Below are positions 1 through 12,170 of a stretch of 64,000 nt of DNA, piece after piece. Position 1 is the stretch's first letter, and every line of letters starts with the position of its first letter. Below the pieces are notes generated by a model that was given only the letters and a program-made list of their open reading frames with translations, was not told where the DNA came from and searched no databases. Made by a program: the position numbers and the translations under genes. Origin of the DNA: Xanthostigma xanthostigma (taxonomy: Eukaryota > Arthropoda > Insecta > Raphidioptera > Raphidiidae); assembly GCA_963575645.1 (NCBI GenBank), contig OY754465.1, positions 57,125,901 to 57,189,900 on the forward strand, read 5' to 3'.

Positions 1-1636
1 GGTTATACCTAAAAACACGATTGACAGCTGATGTTCGCGACTAGTAGCTAAAATGTAATAGGGTTGCTATGGAAACGACATCTAAACAACAGTTGATATA
101 GCTTATTTTTTCCTTTACTGTCGACCGAACATACGTATACTACCCGCATCAGTGTATGTAAATCTCACCAATGCGCCAATGATGCCGAAAGTATGTACTT
201 TCGATCGAAGTATGGAGAAAAATTATATAATAAAATGTACAATATTAACAGAAAAAAAAACTAAAACATGATAAATAAACTAGAGAGAAAAACGTTAAAA
301 AAGTTGATTTTTTCCGTTACTTTTTATTTTTGTTGTTTTCTCTTTTCTGTATGTGAGAAAAACAACTTGTCCTGTATACTCAGCCAAATTGTATAATTTT
401 TTCTGATGTTCGTGTAAAACAGATAACAGTTTTGTTCTGATTTTTTTATTTTATCAAATTTCTGCCATAACCCACTTGGGCTTGAGTGTACGCCGTTTTA
501 AATTGCAAAAATTGCGGAAGGATTTAGCTGAATCGATCGACAATTTTCTGTTTGAAGGATGTGCTTCCCTTGTCCCGTCCGATTCTTTGGGCATTTCTCG
601 CTATATATATATCATTAAATTCTCAAAGCGAAGTAGAGTTTCTAAAGCTTGAATCTCATAAAACATTCGGAGAGATTATTTTAAAGAAACAGGATAGAGA
701 TGATGTTGGCGAGGAGAGAGGAAAGAAGCCAGAGAGATAATTCACATAAACGTTTGTGTCAGATCATTACGAGAGAGATTTTAGTGTTCAGTACACGTAT
801 CACGCGACTTGGCGTGTACACTACCGTACAAAAGAATTGAAACTTCACTGAGAAAATGCACCTCGTATCGTGATTAATATCTGTATCAGTAATTTGAAAT
901 TAAAACGATTCCCAAATATTCTTAAGGAGGTTGCACCGTTTTACGAAGATAATGAAAAAAATCTGAAATAAAGTTTTTTAATAGATTTTTTTATGACAAA
1001 ATTTTTTGTAAAAAATCCAAAATCATTAGGAAATTTATAAAGTTAAAAATTAAAAAAAAACTTTTACGTGTAGTCTTATGGAAAATATGTCAACCTAGCA
1101 TGCAAACAGTATATTTTAATTTTTTGAAAATAACCAAATAATGTCAGCAGCTCCGAAAACTATGTAAAGCATCGATGTCTTACGCATATTTTAATATTTT
1201 TTCCAGTTTAATTAGGAGACTTTTAATCAATAAAAAAAATTATTAAACCACAGCACTTTTCGATTATGGACTTCCTGACAATTTTAACAATTTTAACTGA
1301 ATTTTCAACTTTTTAATGATTTAATTTTAATTTTTATTACTTCTAATTTCTTTTTTTAATTATTTACTGCAAAAAATATGCAAAATACAGATATTTATTT
1401 TTTCTAACCTAACTTTGTACAAAAAATTCAAAAGTTATTAATTAATTAATAAATAATATTTAAAAAAATGTTTATTTATGCCTTTATGACAATAATTGAT
1501 TGGTATCAACGACTAATAACCTTTTGTAAAAATTTATTATGGAAAAGTTCCCATTTAGAATTCGACTTACTTTTGATTGGGACTGTAACGCATCAACCTC
1601 CTTAAAGAATTTTTAATTGATAATAATTTTGCTTTT
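1..1636. other. AT-rich noncoding stretch
   Basis: No gene or complete element is recognised. The only structured part is a hairpin near 184-205 (CGAAAGTATGTACTTTCG followed by ATCGAAG), which resembles one end of the palindromic element at 55975-56177. The 62-codon frame at 552-740 shows no family features and is probably chance. Confidence 0.6.
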
Positions 1637-2186
1637 AAGTAGTTATTTTAATTTTTGATTACGTATATAAAAATTAATTATTTATTCGGTTCATTTGTAC
1701 TTCAGGTAACTATTCATCCGAATAAATCGTGATAATTCAATTCACCAAGCATAATTATGTTTACTGCAAGTATAAATCTATTCTTTCTTACTTCCAGGAT
1801 ATAAACTATAACGTGGAGTATTATATCTACAGTTTGCTCTTGTGAATTTATTTAAGTGTTGTTTATTAATCTTTTGTGATGTGTATAGTTGTAAACCATT
1901 TAAGATAGTGGAAGTTTTGTGTGCAATTGGGTGAGGATAAAACATTATTTTGTGAATTTTTTTGACATTTATATCTACTAACGCCATCGGCCGGATTTTT
2001 GAGTGAACGTCAAAATATTCAATAAAAAAAGCAAGGAGTATAGTGTAATGTATATTTATTCTTTAATTAACTTTTCTACCTGATAATTTGTTTGGTGAAT
2101 TAAAAGTAAATGTTATTCTAATGAATAAATTTGTTCCAAGATTAGTGACATATCTTTAATGGTGTTCTGTAAATATAGCCATAAAT
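1637..2186 (+). mobile_element. Family A MITE, copy 1
   Basis: This is copy 1 of seven of a non-autonomous element of about 550-580 bp without coding capacity. Intact copies carry terminal inverted repeats reading TGGCCATATTCACCGAAC. This copy keeps the internal run from GTTCATTTGTACTTCAGG to the 3' end TGTTCTGTAAATATAGCC. It lost the outer left TIR and carries about 25 extra bases near 1650. The superfamily is unresolved because no target duplication is clear. Confidence 0.8.
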
Positions 2187-2475
2187 TAGAAAAAAACCTT
2201 GAAAATACTTGAGTCGATTAGTAACTTTTTCGGCTGCTTTATTTGCTAAAATAATATTGGAGAAAATCAAATATACACGAATACATGTATTTAATTTCTC
2301 TAATAGTTCCTTTAATATTGAGTACTGGACTTGGGTATGTGTAAGGTAGGTATTTTTAACTTTAAATTGCTTAAAAAATAGACCCTTAAGCTACGTCACT
2401 CACGTCGAGGGACGCCGTGTATAAATTAATGAAATGTAAATAATGTATAATCTATCGGCTTCAAATTATAAAACA
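2187..2475. other. Unannotated AT-rich spacer
   Basis: I see no gene or repeat boundary here apart from the insertion site of the following Helitron. Confidence 0.5.
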
Positions 2476-2820
2476 CTAGCGGTCCAGCCCGGTTTCATCC
2501 GGGTGCAAAAGAACGAATGGGGGGAGGGACATTAGTACGCACGTTCATCTTAGTTTACCGAGATGAATGTTGTGTCCTTTCATGATGATCGGAGCTACCG
2601 TTCAAAAGTTTTTGTCGGTGGACAAATTTTGAGTTATATTTTGCGACATTTTTCATTGATGCTCCGCTCCTATTGGTCATAGCGTGATATTATATAGCCT
2701 ATAGCCTTCCTCGATAAATGGGCTATCCAACACAAAAAAAATCCGAACCAGTAGTTCTTGAGATTACCGCGTTCAACCAACCAAACAAACAAACTCTTCA
2801 GCTTTATATATTAGTATAGA
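2476..2820 (-). mobile_element. Short non-autonomous Helitron, complete
   Basis: On the minus strand the element starts TCTATACTAATATATAAAG (end at 2820) and finishes with a GC-rich hairpin followed by CTAG (2476-2479). The flanking bases are A before TC and T after CTAG, the A|T insertion expected of Helitrons, which make no target duplication. At 345 bp with no ORF it must be mobilised in trans. It resembles the LEP1-type elements of Lepidoptera as I remember them. Related ends recur at 11764, 45763, 52764, 53630, 61154 and 61761. Confidence 0.8.
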
Positions 2821-3110
2821 TTACTTCCGTAATTTTTAAAATAATGTGTTTTCTTTTTCACACCGCTGTACATGCACCCACGTATATCGTTCATTGTGTC
2901 TAACGTCCAAAGAAGTTTCTCTCTCTCTTTAATACATATGGATATTATAGAGTGGTACAGATGCTGCAAAAATGGCAGGAGAGAATTGCATGAGAAAATT
3001 TGCAGTTTAAAATATTTTTCAACAAAATGTCACCAATTGACAAACGTATGCAGGAGTTGTGCCAGTTATTAATTCAGTTTATCTCCTTACAACCGATACT
3101 ATATATTGTA
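2821..3110. other. Unannotated spacer
   Basis: Nothing recognisable. The 66-codon frame at 2872-3072 has no family features. Confidence 0.5.
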
Positions 3111-3436
3111 TAGTCGAAGTCAGAAGTCGGAAGGAGTAACTTTTTTTGACCAGAGCGTCAATCTAGAGACACCCCCGTTTTCGAGGTCGCTGAACACGAT
3201 GGTGAGGGTCCCACAATTTTTTTTCTTCGGCAACCCCTTCAAATCGGCCCCCCTGATTTCCACATTTTGGAAAAAAATTACGTGAAATATCCATAAATGG
3301 TCGTCTTTTTTATAATTTTTTTCCAAGGGGAGGAAATCAGGGGAGCCAATTTAAAGGGGTTGCCGAGGAAAAAAAATTGTAGGACCCTCACCATCGTGTT
3401 CAGCGACCTCAAAAACCCGACTTCTGACCTCGACTA
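3111..3436. mobile_element. Fold-back element P, copy 1
   Basis: A long imperfect inverted repeat whose ends read TAGTCGARGTCAGAAGTCGG. The inner arms (about 3195-3280 and 3320-3415) include GAACACGATGGTGAGGGTCC and its complement, with a loop of roughly 50 bases. It has no coding capacity. A second copy with a decayed left arm lies at 40012-40337. Confidence 0.8.
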
Positions 3437-4570
3437 ACATGGGCGTGACTATCGACTTTTTTTTGCCACGAAACAATAATTTTTGTGAAAGCAAACGGCT
3501 ACGCATGTTTATTTCCTGCGGGCTATTTTTTCACAGTTAAGCAGTACACATTTTTTTATTTTTCTAGGTCCTTTTGTCCCTAAATAATCAAAAACAAAGA
3601 AAGTTTCGCCGGTTGTAAAGAAATATTGCTCTTAATAATGAACTAAAAAGTAAAACATAATTTTTAAATATGTATAAAGGTTCTGTCTAACAGCTGTAAA
3701 ACATAATTGAACAAATTTAGATTTATTTATTTATTTATAACTTTTCCATTTCTCGTCAATCACCAGAAATACTTACTTTCAGTTCACATTTTGCACAAAG
3801 GATACGTGTCGTCCGGGGCTTCGCGATGGCTAAGGTCGCCGTCACTCGATATAATTGAACTTTTTGAGCAAGCCATTCTCATTTTTAATTATTATATTTA
3901 TTAATTCATATAGTAGTTATCTACAGATTAAGGTTTCATATTCATTTAATATGAAATATGTAAATTCAGACAACAATAAAAGAAAATATATCCACGAAAT
4001 GACGTTACTTTTTTAAAATGTTAATGATTTTGTAAAACAGCTTCTTTGCATTTCTCAGAGTTGAATCATTTTGTGTTTTGTACATCAAAAAAGAACTAAT
4101 GCTCTACCATATGCATTTTAAGTCGTGCAATTTTTATACTCGTACCGCAGTTTTAATATGAAACTATTTTCTCATGTCCTTACGAATTGCGAGATAAAGT
4201 CTGTACACATGGACGCAACATTTAAGGAAACGCAAAAGAAACCTAAAACTCCACGCAATGATTTTGCCAAGGATTCTGAGGACATAATAAGTCATATGCA
4301 TGATTTTTTTAATATATTTAATACATTATTTGGTCCACTATAATACAGAAAAAAAATGGTAAACATTTAAAAATATAATATTATCTATGTAAGAAAAAAA
4401 ATATTAAGTTTCACATTCAAAATAGACAGTTTAAACAATCGGCCATGTTGGCGGGCTTATGTGACGTCACGATATACGATGCATGACAACTTTGATGTCA
4501 ATTTGTCAATGTTCTAAATAAAGTTTCTTTGTTGTTTTCTCTAAATACTGACATAATCTTACTGGATACT
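3437..4570. other. Noncoding stretch
   Basis: AT-rich sequence in which I recognise no gene or repeat. Frames of 65 and 72 codons (3707-3904, 4125-4343) look like chance. Confidence 0.5.
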
Positions 4571-4645
4571 TGAACCATTTAAAATATCTGACACCTCGAA
4601 TATGTTCGAACATATTCGAGGTGTCAAGACATTTTAAATGGTTCA
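4571..4645. repeat. Perfect palindrome with extended arms
   Basis: Positions 4589-4626 form a 38-bp perfect palindrome centred on TTCGAA. Outer arms TGAACCATTTAAAAT and its complement extend the symmetry to about 75 bp with one single-base indel. The near absence of a loop suggests a recent inverted duplication or the core of a fold-back element. Confidence 0.9.
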
Positions 4646-5232
4646 TGTTATTTGTCAGACAACATTATTTTAGCGTCTTGGTTGAAGTTTTCAAGCTATC
4701 CAATTAAAAAAACAAACAGTATCTATAAATTTTTACATGTCGTCAAAACGAAGTCTTTCGGAAAATTTAGAGGGAAAACGCCCCAAAATCAAGAAAAGTC
4801 ATAAAGGAAATAGGTGTCAGACTAGGCCTAATGAAGCCATATACAAAGTTTGGGGAGAGTATGTGTCAGTAAAATTTTTGCCGACGGGCACTCTGACTAG
4901 AACTAAAGTATATTTGAAAATAAAAACTTAAACCAATTTGGAGTCTCATGCATATGACCTATTGTCCCAACTTACTGAATTCCAAAAAGAATTCCCGTTA
5001 AGAATTCCTGTTATAGTTTAATTAATGGTAGTAGCGTAAGTTTCGTCGCGAAGCTACCCACTTGCCCTTTCAGAAGACTGCCATTAAAAAAAAAATGAAT
5101 ACATTTGCTTATGTATACGTGCGTTAGAAGTTATACTTCTTTGGCGTACGTAAAAACTAATTTTTAAATTGTTTGCAAATAATTTATTGTAATTAAATAA
5201 AACTCGGGTCGCAGTGCGAAACCCTGCCGACA
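4646..5232. other. Spacer with a 64-codon basic ORF
   Basis: The frame 4737-4931 starts MSSKRSLSENLEGKRPKIKK, a basic N-terminus of the kind seen in some DNA-transposon proteins, but I cannot place it in a family. The rest is unannotated. Confidence 0.3.
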
Positions 5233-5712
5233 ATATAGTGTATTTGCTTTTATAAGCAGTGTGGCTCTATTGTATGAATTTAACTTTGTTTTTGGACAAA
5301 ATAAAAAAAATTACCCTTTAATACACCCCTTAAAACAACATTTTTTTACTTAATTTCAATACTACATACCAATTCAACATCTGTACCAAATTATATACAC
5401 CCTTCAGTATGTAAATCCATATCAGTAAACTTGCGTTTTCATAAAATTTGTAAGTCCGGTCCTGTCGGGCCGATTTTATTTAAATTTTAGCAGCACATTT
5501 CAATAATTACTAAAGGGTTAAATTTCAAATTTGAAGTGATTCTGAAAATTTTTTCCGTATTTTTGGGCCCAAAAACATTTTTCAACCCCTAAATACCCCC
5601 CTTAAAATGGCCCGATCGGGCCCATTTTAAATAGGCTTCTTGCGATGATGGATTCCAACATGTGGACCAAATTTCGTTTAAATCGATTAAGTCTGTCGAG
5701 AGTTATCGTGGT

Positions 5713-5808
<96 letters not shown>

Positions 5809-5948
5809 CATATATATATAAACATTTCCAAAAATGGTGCCAAACTTCTTAGAAACTTATGAAACGTCGAGAAATTTTGGTCCGGCCCCTAGGTCCCGCC
5901 ATCCGACCGACGCCAATAGTGTAAGTGCCTTATGGCAAATACACTAAT
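5233..5948 (+). mobile_element. Family G TIR element, copy 1
   Basis: The ends are inverted copies of a motif reading ATAGTGTATTTGC (5234 onward) and GGCAAATACACTAAT (about 5934-5948). The internal sequence aligns by eye with family G copy 2 at 42277-43060. No ORF. The TA microsatellite at 5717-5820 lies inside it. Confidence 0.65.
5717..5820. repeat. (TA)n microsatellite
   Basis: About 100 bases of nearly pure TA with a few interruptions (ATAAATA, TACATA). It creates the opposed Tyr-Ile reading frames here, which are not genes. Confidence 0.97.
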
Positions 5949-6039
5949 AAAAGGACTGTATAGCATGCTAAACATGGTCTCTACCATACTCTGTCCTCCT
6001 CACTCAGTGAGCCGAAAAACAATTACGATTTGTAGTTAA

Positions 6040-6460
6040 GAGTATTCGTCCCTGCAAACACCCCCTGCACCCTTCATCTCAAATCTTTTCCCCTCGCCTA
6101 AAAACGGTTCGCGCTCTCCCGACGCTATTTTTAAAGCTAGAGGGTTCTGGTAAACGCCAAATGAAAGACAAAGAATCAGACTACAGATCCTTCAGGCGAA
6201 TTTTTTGAAAAAAAGTTTCGTCTACGTGTGAAATATTACGTAACTTATTATTTTTTTTAAAAGGTTGTAAGTTTTTTCAGGAATTTTTTTTTCAAAAAAT
6301 TCGCCTGAAGGATCTGTAGTCTCATTCTTTGTCTTTCATTTGGCGTTTACCAGAACCCTCTAGCTTTAAAAATAGCGTCGGGAGAGCGCGAACAGTTTTT
6401 AGGCGAGGGGAAAAGATTTGAGATGAAGGGTGCAGGGGGTATTTGCAGGAACGAATACTC
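6040..6460. mobile_element. TTAA-flanked fold-back MITE, copy 1
   Basis: The termini GAGTATTCGTCCCTGCA and its complement are flanked on both sides by TTAA (6036-6039, 6461-6464), the target duplication of piggyBac-type elements. The arms are about 170 bp each around a loop of about 70 bp, so the element is almost all inverted repeat. It has no ORF. Copy 2 is inserted in family A copy 7 at 62530-62948, and degenerate relatives lie at 63475-63765. Confidence 0.88.
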
Positions 6461-6464
6461 TTAA

Positions 6465-6789
6465 GGCATGTTCACTAATAGGTATATCACTGGTTTTGCT
6501 ACTGCTATTCTATTGGTAGCCTGTTTCTGTTAATTTTGATGGTGCATCGTAAAAACTCACTCTAATCATGTTTTCATTACGCGCCAAAAGAAATACAACT
6601 TTAAAATTTCATGAAAATTGTACGGTTTTGTTTGTCATTACGGTTCTAATCCTGTAAACATCACTTATTCAGTATGCTGTTTCATGCACGAATTCATAAA
6701 TAATAAGATACCAAAGTGTACGGTCATTTTAAAACGAATATTGCAATTTAGACGAGCCGTAACCATAGAGAGTATAAGTAACTAAAGTA
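6465..6789. other. Noncoding spacer
   Basis: No gene or repeat recognised between the fold-back and the 171-bp array. Confidence 0.5.
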
Positions 6790-7310
6790 CGCCAGTGCGT
6801 GCCGTAAATAAAAGTGTTCTCAGTTAAGAGAGAGAACGCTGCAGAAAACCGGAAATTTGTTTACTCAAATCAGCATTGTTTTTGCGTCATTAGTTACCAT
6901 AGAGATAAGGAACTGTTCTCTCTCTTAATTGCAGACATTTTACTAGAGTACGCTAGTGAGTATGCTTGCCATTTATAGATGAAAGTATAGTCAGTTAAGA
7001 AAGAGAACGCTGCAGAAAACCGGAAATTTGTTTACTCAAATCAACATTGTTTTGCGTCATTAGTTGCCATGGAGATAAGGAACTGTTCTCTCTCTTAATT
7101 GCAGACATTTTTACTAGAACACGCTAGTGCGTATGCTTGCCATTTATAGATGAAAGTATAGTCAGTTAAGAGAGAGAACGCTGCAGAAAACCGGAAATTT
7201 GTTTACTCAAATCAACATTGTTTTGCGTCATTAGTTGCCATGGAGATAAGGAAATGTTGTCTCTCTTAATTGCAGACACTTTTACTGCTCTCTACTATAC
7301 TCTATTGCAA
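6790..7310 (+). repeat. 171-bp tandem array, about three units
   Basis: The phrase CAGTTAAGARAGAGAACGC starts at 6821, 6992 and 7163, exactly 171 bp apart. Each unit contains an inverted repeat, TTAAGAGAGAGAAC at one side and GTTCTCTCTCTTAA about 100 bp later. The unit therefore looks like a TTAA-bounded MITE of about 110 bp plus 60 bp of linker, amplified together. The units differ by only a few substitutions. Confidence 0.92.
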
Positions 7311-8004
7311 TGTCTCTATGGCCGTAACCAAACATTTTATCAGGGCGGAAAGTTGGCCGGTTCAGACGAGCTTCCGAAGTTTACCACCGACCGAAAAAAC
7401 TCTGTTTTTTTAAGTCTGATAAAAATGGATCTCGTCGTTGTGGATGTAACTTGAATTTGTAAAAATGCAAGCTCTCTGAAGTTGTGCATATATTGCAAGT
7501 TTCTTGCGCGGGGCAAGATTTGTCTTCAACATTTATTTTCTTGAAATAGCCATTGTTGGTACGCGCGTCTCCTTGTTTACATTCTTTCTTGTTCGTCGTT
7601 AATTTATCTTGTGAAATACAAAGTATCTCTTCACTAGTTTTTAGTTAACTTTCTTTGTTTTACTTGTTTAAATTTAACGTCTGGATTAAATTGTTCAACT
7701 CTGAGTACATACAAACATAAATGGCTCTTATCATTCTAAATTTATGCACCCGTAAGCTTAAAGGACTTAAAAATGTGCTTGAATTACCGCAGCCAGGGTT
7801 GTGGAAGAAATTTTATTAGACAGAAAAGTTGATTGTTATTTATTTATTGTTATTGTGATGCGAATGCAAATATTCAGTTTACTAATCTGGCGCCATTTAT
7901 CAAAGGTTAAAATTTGACAGCTGATTGGCCGCGCAAGACGCACGCACACATTTGTACTGGTTCTGGACTGATTATTTAATACTAATTACTAATACTAATT
8001 ACTA
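7311..8004. other. Noncoding stretch
   Basis: No supported gene. A short ACTAATTACTAAT microrepeat lies just before the next element (7978-8006). Confidence 0.5.
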
Positions 8005-8591
8005 ATTCACCAAACGTAAGTAGTTATTTATTCTGTTCATTTTTCTTCAGGTAACTATTCCTCTGAATAAATAGCGATAATTCAATTCACCAAACATAAT
8101 TATGTTTACTTCAGGTATAAATCTATTCTGTCTTACTTCGAGGGTATAAATATTTATTCGCCTGATAAAATAATAATGGCCGCCACATAGATAATAATAC
8201 TTAATCTATAAACTTGGAGTAAGTATTATATCTATAGTTTGCTCTTGTGAAATTATTTATGTGTTGTTTATAAACCTTTTGAGAAGTGTATAGTTGTAAT
8301 ACATTAAAGTTAGTGGAAATTTCGTGTGCAGTTGGGTTAGGATGAAACATTTATTTTGTGAAACTTACTTTGATCTTTACACTAGCGCCATCGATCGGAT
8401 TTTTGAGTGAACGTCAAAATATTCAACAAAAAGAGCAAGGGGAGTATAGTGCAGTGTATATTTATTCTTTAATTAACTTTTATACCTGACAATTTCCTTG
8501 ATGAATTGAAAGTAAATTATATTCTAATCAATAAATCTGTCGCAAGATTAATAACTTCTATATTTAATAGTGTTCGGTGAATATGGGCATA
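8005..8591 (+). mobile_element. Family A MITE, copy 2
   Basis: Nearly full length, from CACCAAACGTAAGTAG to GGTGAATATGGGCAT. It includes the conserved interior GTCAAAATATTCAACAAAAAG and the motif CATCGATCGGATTTTTGAG. The TIRs are degraded at the outermost bases. No ORF. Confidence 0.85.
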
Positions 8592-8613
8592 AGTCTAAAG
8601 CTTTATTACTTAA

Positions 8614-8860
8614 TAGTGGCCCGGTTCGGCTTCGCCTAATTTTGTAGATTGCCACCGTTTCTTCGTCGACTTACGTTGCAAGTTTGGTATCCACGAAAAA
8701 CGCGTTTATTTTAACGCAATAATATCCAGCCTATGTTCCTCCTGAAGGTTCATTCTAAATAGTGGCGAAGAAATTTTTCAAATTGGTGTAGTAGTACCGG
8801 AGATTACCCTGCACATGCACACAAAATTCGCACACTCTATCTTTATAATATTAGTACAGA
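8614..8860 (-). mobile_element. Helitron-like element, second subfamily
   Basis: On the minus strand it starts TCTGTACTAATATTATAAAG (TC at 8859-8860, preceded by A) and runs to a GC-rich hairpin reading GGCGAAGCCGAACCGGGCC. The terminal tetranucleotide is decayed. The sequence matches the pieces at 12045-12170 and 28429-28644. Confidence 0.6.
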
Positions 8861-9144
8861 TTTCAGTATAGGAAATCCTTAGCCGCTATACAAGTGTGGC
8901 TCTGATTTTATTGTGTCAGCGACCTTGGTAGGCGAATAAACATTGTTTACATAATTTTTAGTGTTCCGTGCTAAACGAAACACTTATTTAAACTTTGTTT
9001 TACGTTTTATTTCTCTTATAGAATCCGACAATTTTAAATTACATATTGGTTTATGTATCTAGACTGTAATGCATTAGCTTATTAACGAGTTGTAGCACTG
9101 TGTTAATATAACTAGCGAGTTTTAAGTCAAGCGAATCATAAAAA
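8861..9144. other. Unannotated spacer
   Basis: Nothing recognised. Confidence 0.5.
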
Positions 9145-9470
9145 TAAACGAAAAACATTTTTTTTAAACAAGCTTTTATTAGTTGTTAATAAAAATGAAC
9201 TAAAAAGTTGAAAATAATTTTATTCCGATTAGAAATAAGTAGTTTTATACGTACTTATCACGGTCTCAAGATATTCAAATAAAAGCGTGTTACATTTTAA
9301 TAACAAGAGAGAACAAAAAGACGGTGTAACATGCTTTTATTTGAAAACTTGAGACTGATAAGTACGAATAAAACGACTTATTTCTAATTGGAATGAAATT
9401 ATTTACAACTTTTTAGTTCATTTTTATCAACAACTAATAAAAGCTTGTTTAAAAATTTTTTTTTTCGTTT
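9145..9470. mobile_element. Fold-back element, about 325 bp
   Basis: Two arms of about 140 bp are inverted copies: AAACAAGCTTTTATTAGTTG at about 9167 pairs with its complement at about 9430-9450, and further in TACGTACTTATCACGGTCTC pairs with GAGACTGATAAGTACG. The loop of about 40 bp is GAGAGAACAAAAAGACGG and flanks. No ORF. Confidence 0.88.
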
Positions 9471-10005
9471 ATATTTGAGATTGAAAATGTAGCAAACGTG
9501 TCCTCAAAGTATACGTATATATACCGTATACCACTTGTACTTCTGTAGTGTGTAGTGTAAAATACAAAGTCTCGTCTTTTATCTATGCACTTCGCCAAAA
9601 ATGCCGTACCGCAATTTAAAGTCTGCAGACTAGGATGCATAAAAGTATTCAGTTGTGACTTGTGGCACAGCTCCATCATTTTGTGTGATCATTTTATTTG
9701 CACCTGTCTTGTTCTATCACCGTCTATGTGCGGATAGGTTGTCTTTATCTTTCGTTCGCTAGGGAAGTGATGTCACACTCTCCTTAATGAAGTTTGTCGC
9801 TTGAAGTTTCATTGGCAATTACCTTTTTTGTTGAAACCGATTTATGTAAAAGAAGTTGGCGCGACATCAGCGCTATATGGAGTGTACGGAAGAGATAGTA
9901 GCGCACCAGTAAGTGCATTTGGTTAGAGTGGACAGGGGCGGCTTAGCCATATATCTCTACTATAACATTTTATTCATTATATTCGGTATTATAATTTCAA
10001 TAATG
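9471..10005. other. Noncoding stretch
   Basis: No recognised gene or element. The 76-codon minus frame (9449-9679) begins in the preceding fold-back and is not supported. Confidence 0.5.
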
Positions 10006-10555
10006 CACATATTCACCGAACACTATTAAAGATAGAAGTTACTAATCTTGGAACAAATTTATTCATTGAGATAAAATTTACTTTCAATTCACCAAGGAAA
10101 ATTGTCAGGTACAAGAGTTAATTAAAGAATATATATACACTGCGCTGTACTCCCTGCTCTTTTTGTTGCATATTTTGACGTTCACCCAAAAATCCGACCG
10201 GTGGCGCTAGTGTAAAGATCATAAAAAGGTTTCACAAAATAATAACGTTTCAACTGCACACAAAACTTCCACTAACTATGTTTTACAACTATACACTTTA
10301 CAACAGGTTAAGAAACAAGACAAATATATTCACAATAGCAAACTGTAGATATAATACTCCACGTTTATATAGGTTAGATTTTATGATCTATGTGGCGGTC
10401 ATTATGATTTTATCAGGCGAATAAATATTTATATCCTGGAAGTAAGACAGAATAGGTTTAAACCTGCAGTATTATGGTTAGTGAATTGAATTATCGCTAT
10501 TTATTCGGAGGAATAGTTACCTGAAGAACAAATGAAGCGAATAAATATGGCCATA
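10006..10555 (-). mobile_element. Family A MITE, copy 3
   Basis: Inverted relative to copies 1 and 2. It starts CACATATTCACCGAACACTA and ends ATAAATATGGCCATA. The stretch with TTACGTTCGG next to the right TIR has been lost. Confidence 0.85.
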
Positions 10556-11763
10556 AGTATTATACATCATATCTCAATTTTTGAACATTATGGACAATCT
10601 CATTGCTGAAAAAATAAAATTCAAAATATATTTATAATTCATGCAATCAAATGGCAGTCAATGAAATAGTGACATAGAATAACACAAAACTCATAAAATC
10701 AAATATGTCATGATAGCCATGTTTAATCCAACGCTCACAAACGTAACGTTTTCCCATAAAATGTCGTCCCGTAAAGCTATCCTGCCTATTGCACGATTTT
10801 AAAAAACTTATAAGGCATAAAAAAATATTAATTTAAAAAAAAACTCTGTCTGCCATAATGTAAATAAAAAAAAATATATATATACGCGTCGATTAAAAAT
10901 AGCATATTTCAAATTTTATGAAATTTATGCCACCTGGTGGTGTTGCTTATAAATAATAAAGTGGCATAATAATGTTATAAGTTATACATTTTCGACATGC
11001 CTACCGTTTTAAATAACTTGAGTTTAGGGGGATTTGTTTTCATTTTAGGGGTTTTTGATATCACTCTTAGGGAGAGAATACACGTGTTGGCAACATTGAG
11101 TCTTGGTCTTGGCCTTGCAATTTTTTTTTTTTATTTATTGACGAACACAAAAAAAAAACAAAAGGTGCATCGACCATATGATCATTAGCACTACGAATGC
11201 CTTGCAATTTTGCTCATCACTATTTGACACCCAAACAAATTTTCTGCTTTATTAAAAAAAATGCCGGTCCTGGAAGCATAAGGACACCTACCTTTATATA
11301 ACGTGAAAATAGACTTTTTTTATAAGACAGCTTACGATTTTCTTTTCATTTTGTTGCATTTTACAAACGTTTTTCGTAATAATTTACATCATAATAATCA
11401 AAAACACTATTGTGGATTAGTTTCAACAGTACCTATGTGGTACACTTTTCTCATAATATTCTAGTGATCTATAATTTATTCCTGAGACGATATTTTTTAT
11501 CATATTTTGAGTGGGCGTTAATTTTATTCGCAATAAAACATTCTATGTTAAAGATAATATTTCAATCGAAAACTTTTTCCGGGAAATCTTAAAGTACACT
11601 TTTGCTATTTTTTTATCCATTACATAATATTTAACGTGTAAAATAAAATCTTTCTCGGAAACCAATATTTTGTGTGATCAATTTTTTTACAGTTTGGATT
11701 CCTAACTTCAAAAAACACAATATTAAAATTAAATGTTTGAAATAAACCACTTGTTATTTGTAA
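10556..11763. other. AT-rich noncoding stretch
   Basis: No gene recognised. The 63-codon frame at 10997-11188 is hydrophobic but is built on poly-T and poly-A runs, so I do not call it. Confidence 0.5.
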
Positions 11764-11940
11764 TCTATACTAATATATAAAGCTGAAGAGTTTGTTTGTT
11801 TGTTTGAACGCGCTAATCTCAGGAACTACTGGTTCAAATTTTTGGATAGCCCATTTATCGAGGAAGGCTATATAAAATCAGGCTACGACCATTAGGAGCG
11901 GAGCATTAATGAAAAATGTTGCAAAATGTATCTAAAAAAT
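11764..11940 (+). mobile_element. Helitron 5' fragment
   Basis: Starts TCTATACTAATATATAAAG preceded by A and continues through GAACGCGCTAATCTCAGG and a TTTATCGAGGAAGGC block, matching the element at 2476-2820 in inverse orientation. The 3' half is missing after AATGTTGCAAAATG. Confidence 0.75.
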
Positions 11941-12170
11941 AAGCTTATATTTAGGTGAAAGCACTAACTAAATATACTCATGTTAGCGTTGTCAGAATAC
12001 AACACCCTGTATAACCAAAATGAAAATATTTTCTTTTTGTGTGTTCGCCCGAATTTGTAGATTACCACCGTTTTTTCGTCGACTTAGGTTGCAAAATTGG
12101 TCTCCACGAAAACCCCTTTATTTTAACGCGATATGTCCATTCTGAAGGTCCATTTTAAATTCTAAAAAAC
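11941..12170 (-). mobile_element. Helitron-like 3' fragment, second subfamily
   Basis: From about 12045 the sequence matches the element at 8614-8860: TTTGTAGATTACCACCG, then TTCGTCGACTTAGGTTGC, then GTCTCCACGAAAACC. It is truncated at both ends. The preceding 100 bases are not assigned. Confidence 0.5.

Noticed and set aside
4737-4931. Basic 64-codon frame as a transposase N-terminus
   Set aside because: No diagnostic motif and no matching downstream sequence or TIRs.
5602-5862. Opposed 66-69 codon frames rich in Tyr-Ile
   Set aside because: They are translations of the TA microsatellite.
6790-7310. Regularly spaced repeats suggestive of a CRISPR-like array
   Set aside because: Units of 171 bp repeat throughout with no unique spacers, and the DNA is eukaryotic.
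10997-11188. Hydrophobic 63-codon frame resembling a membrane protein
   Set aside because: Built largely on poly-T and poly-A runs in AT-rich DNA; no family match.
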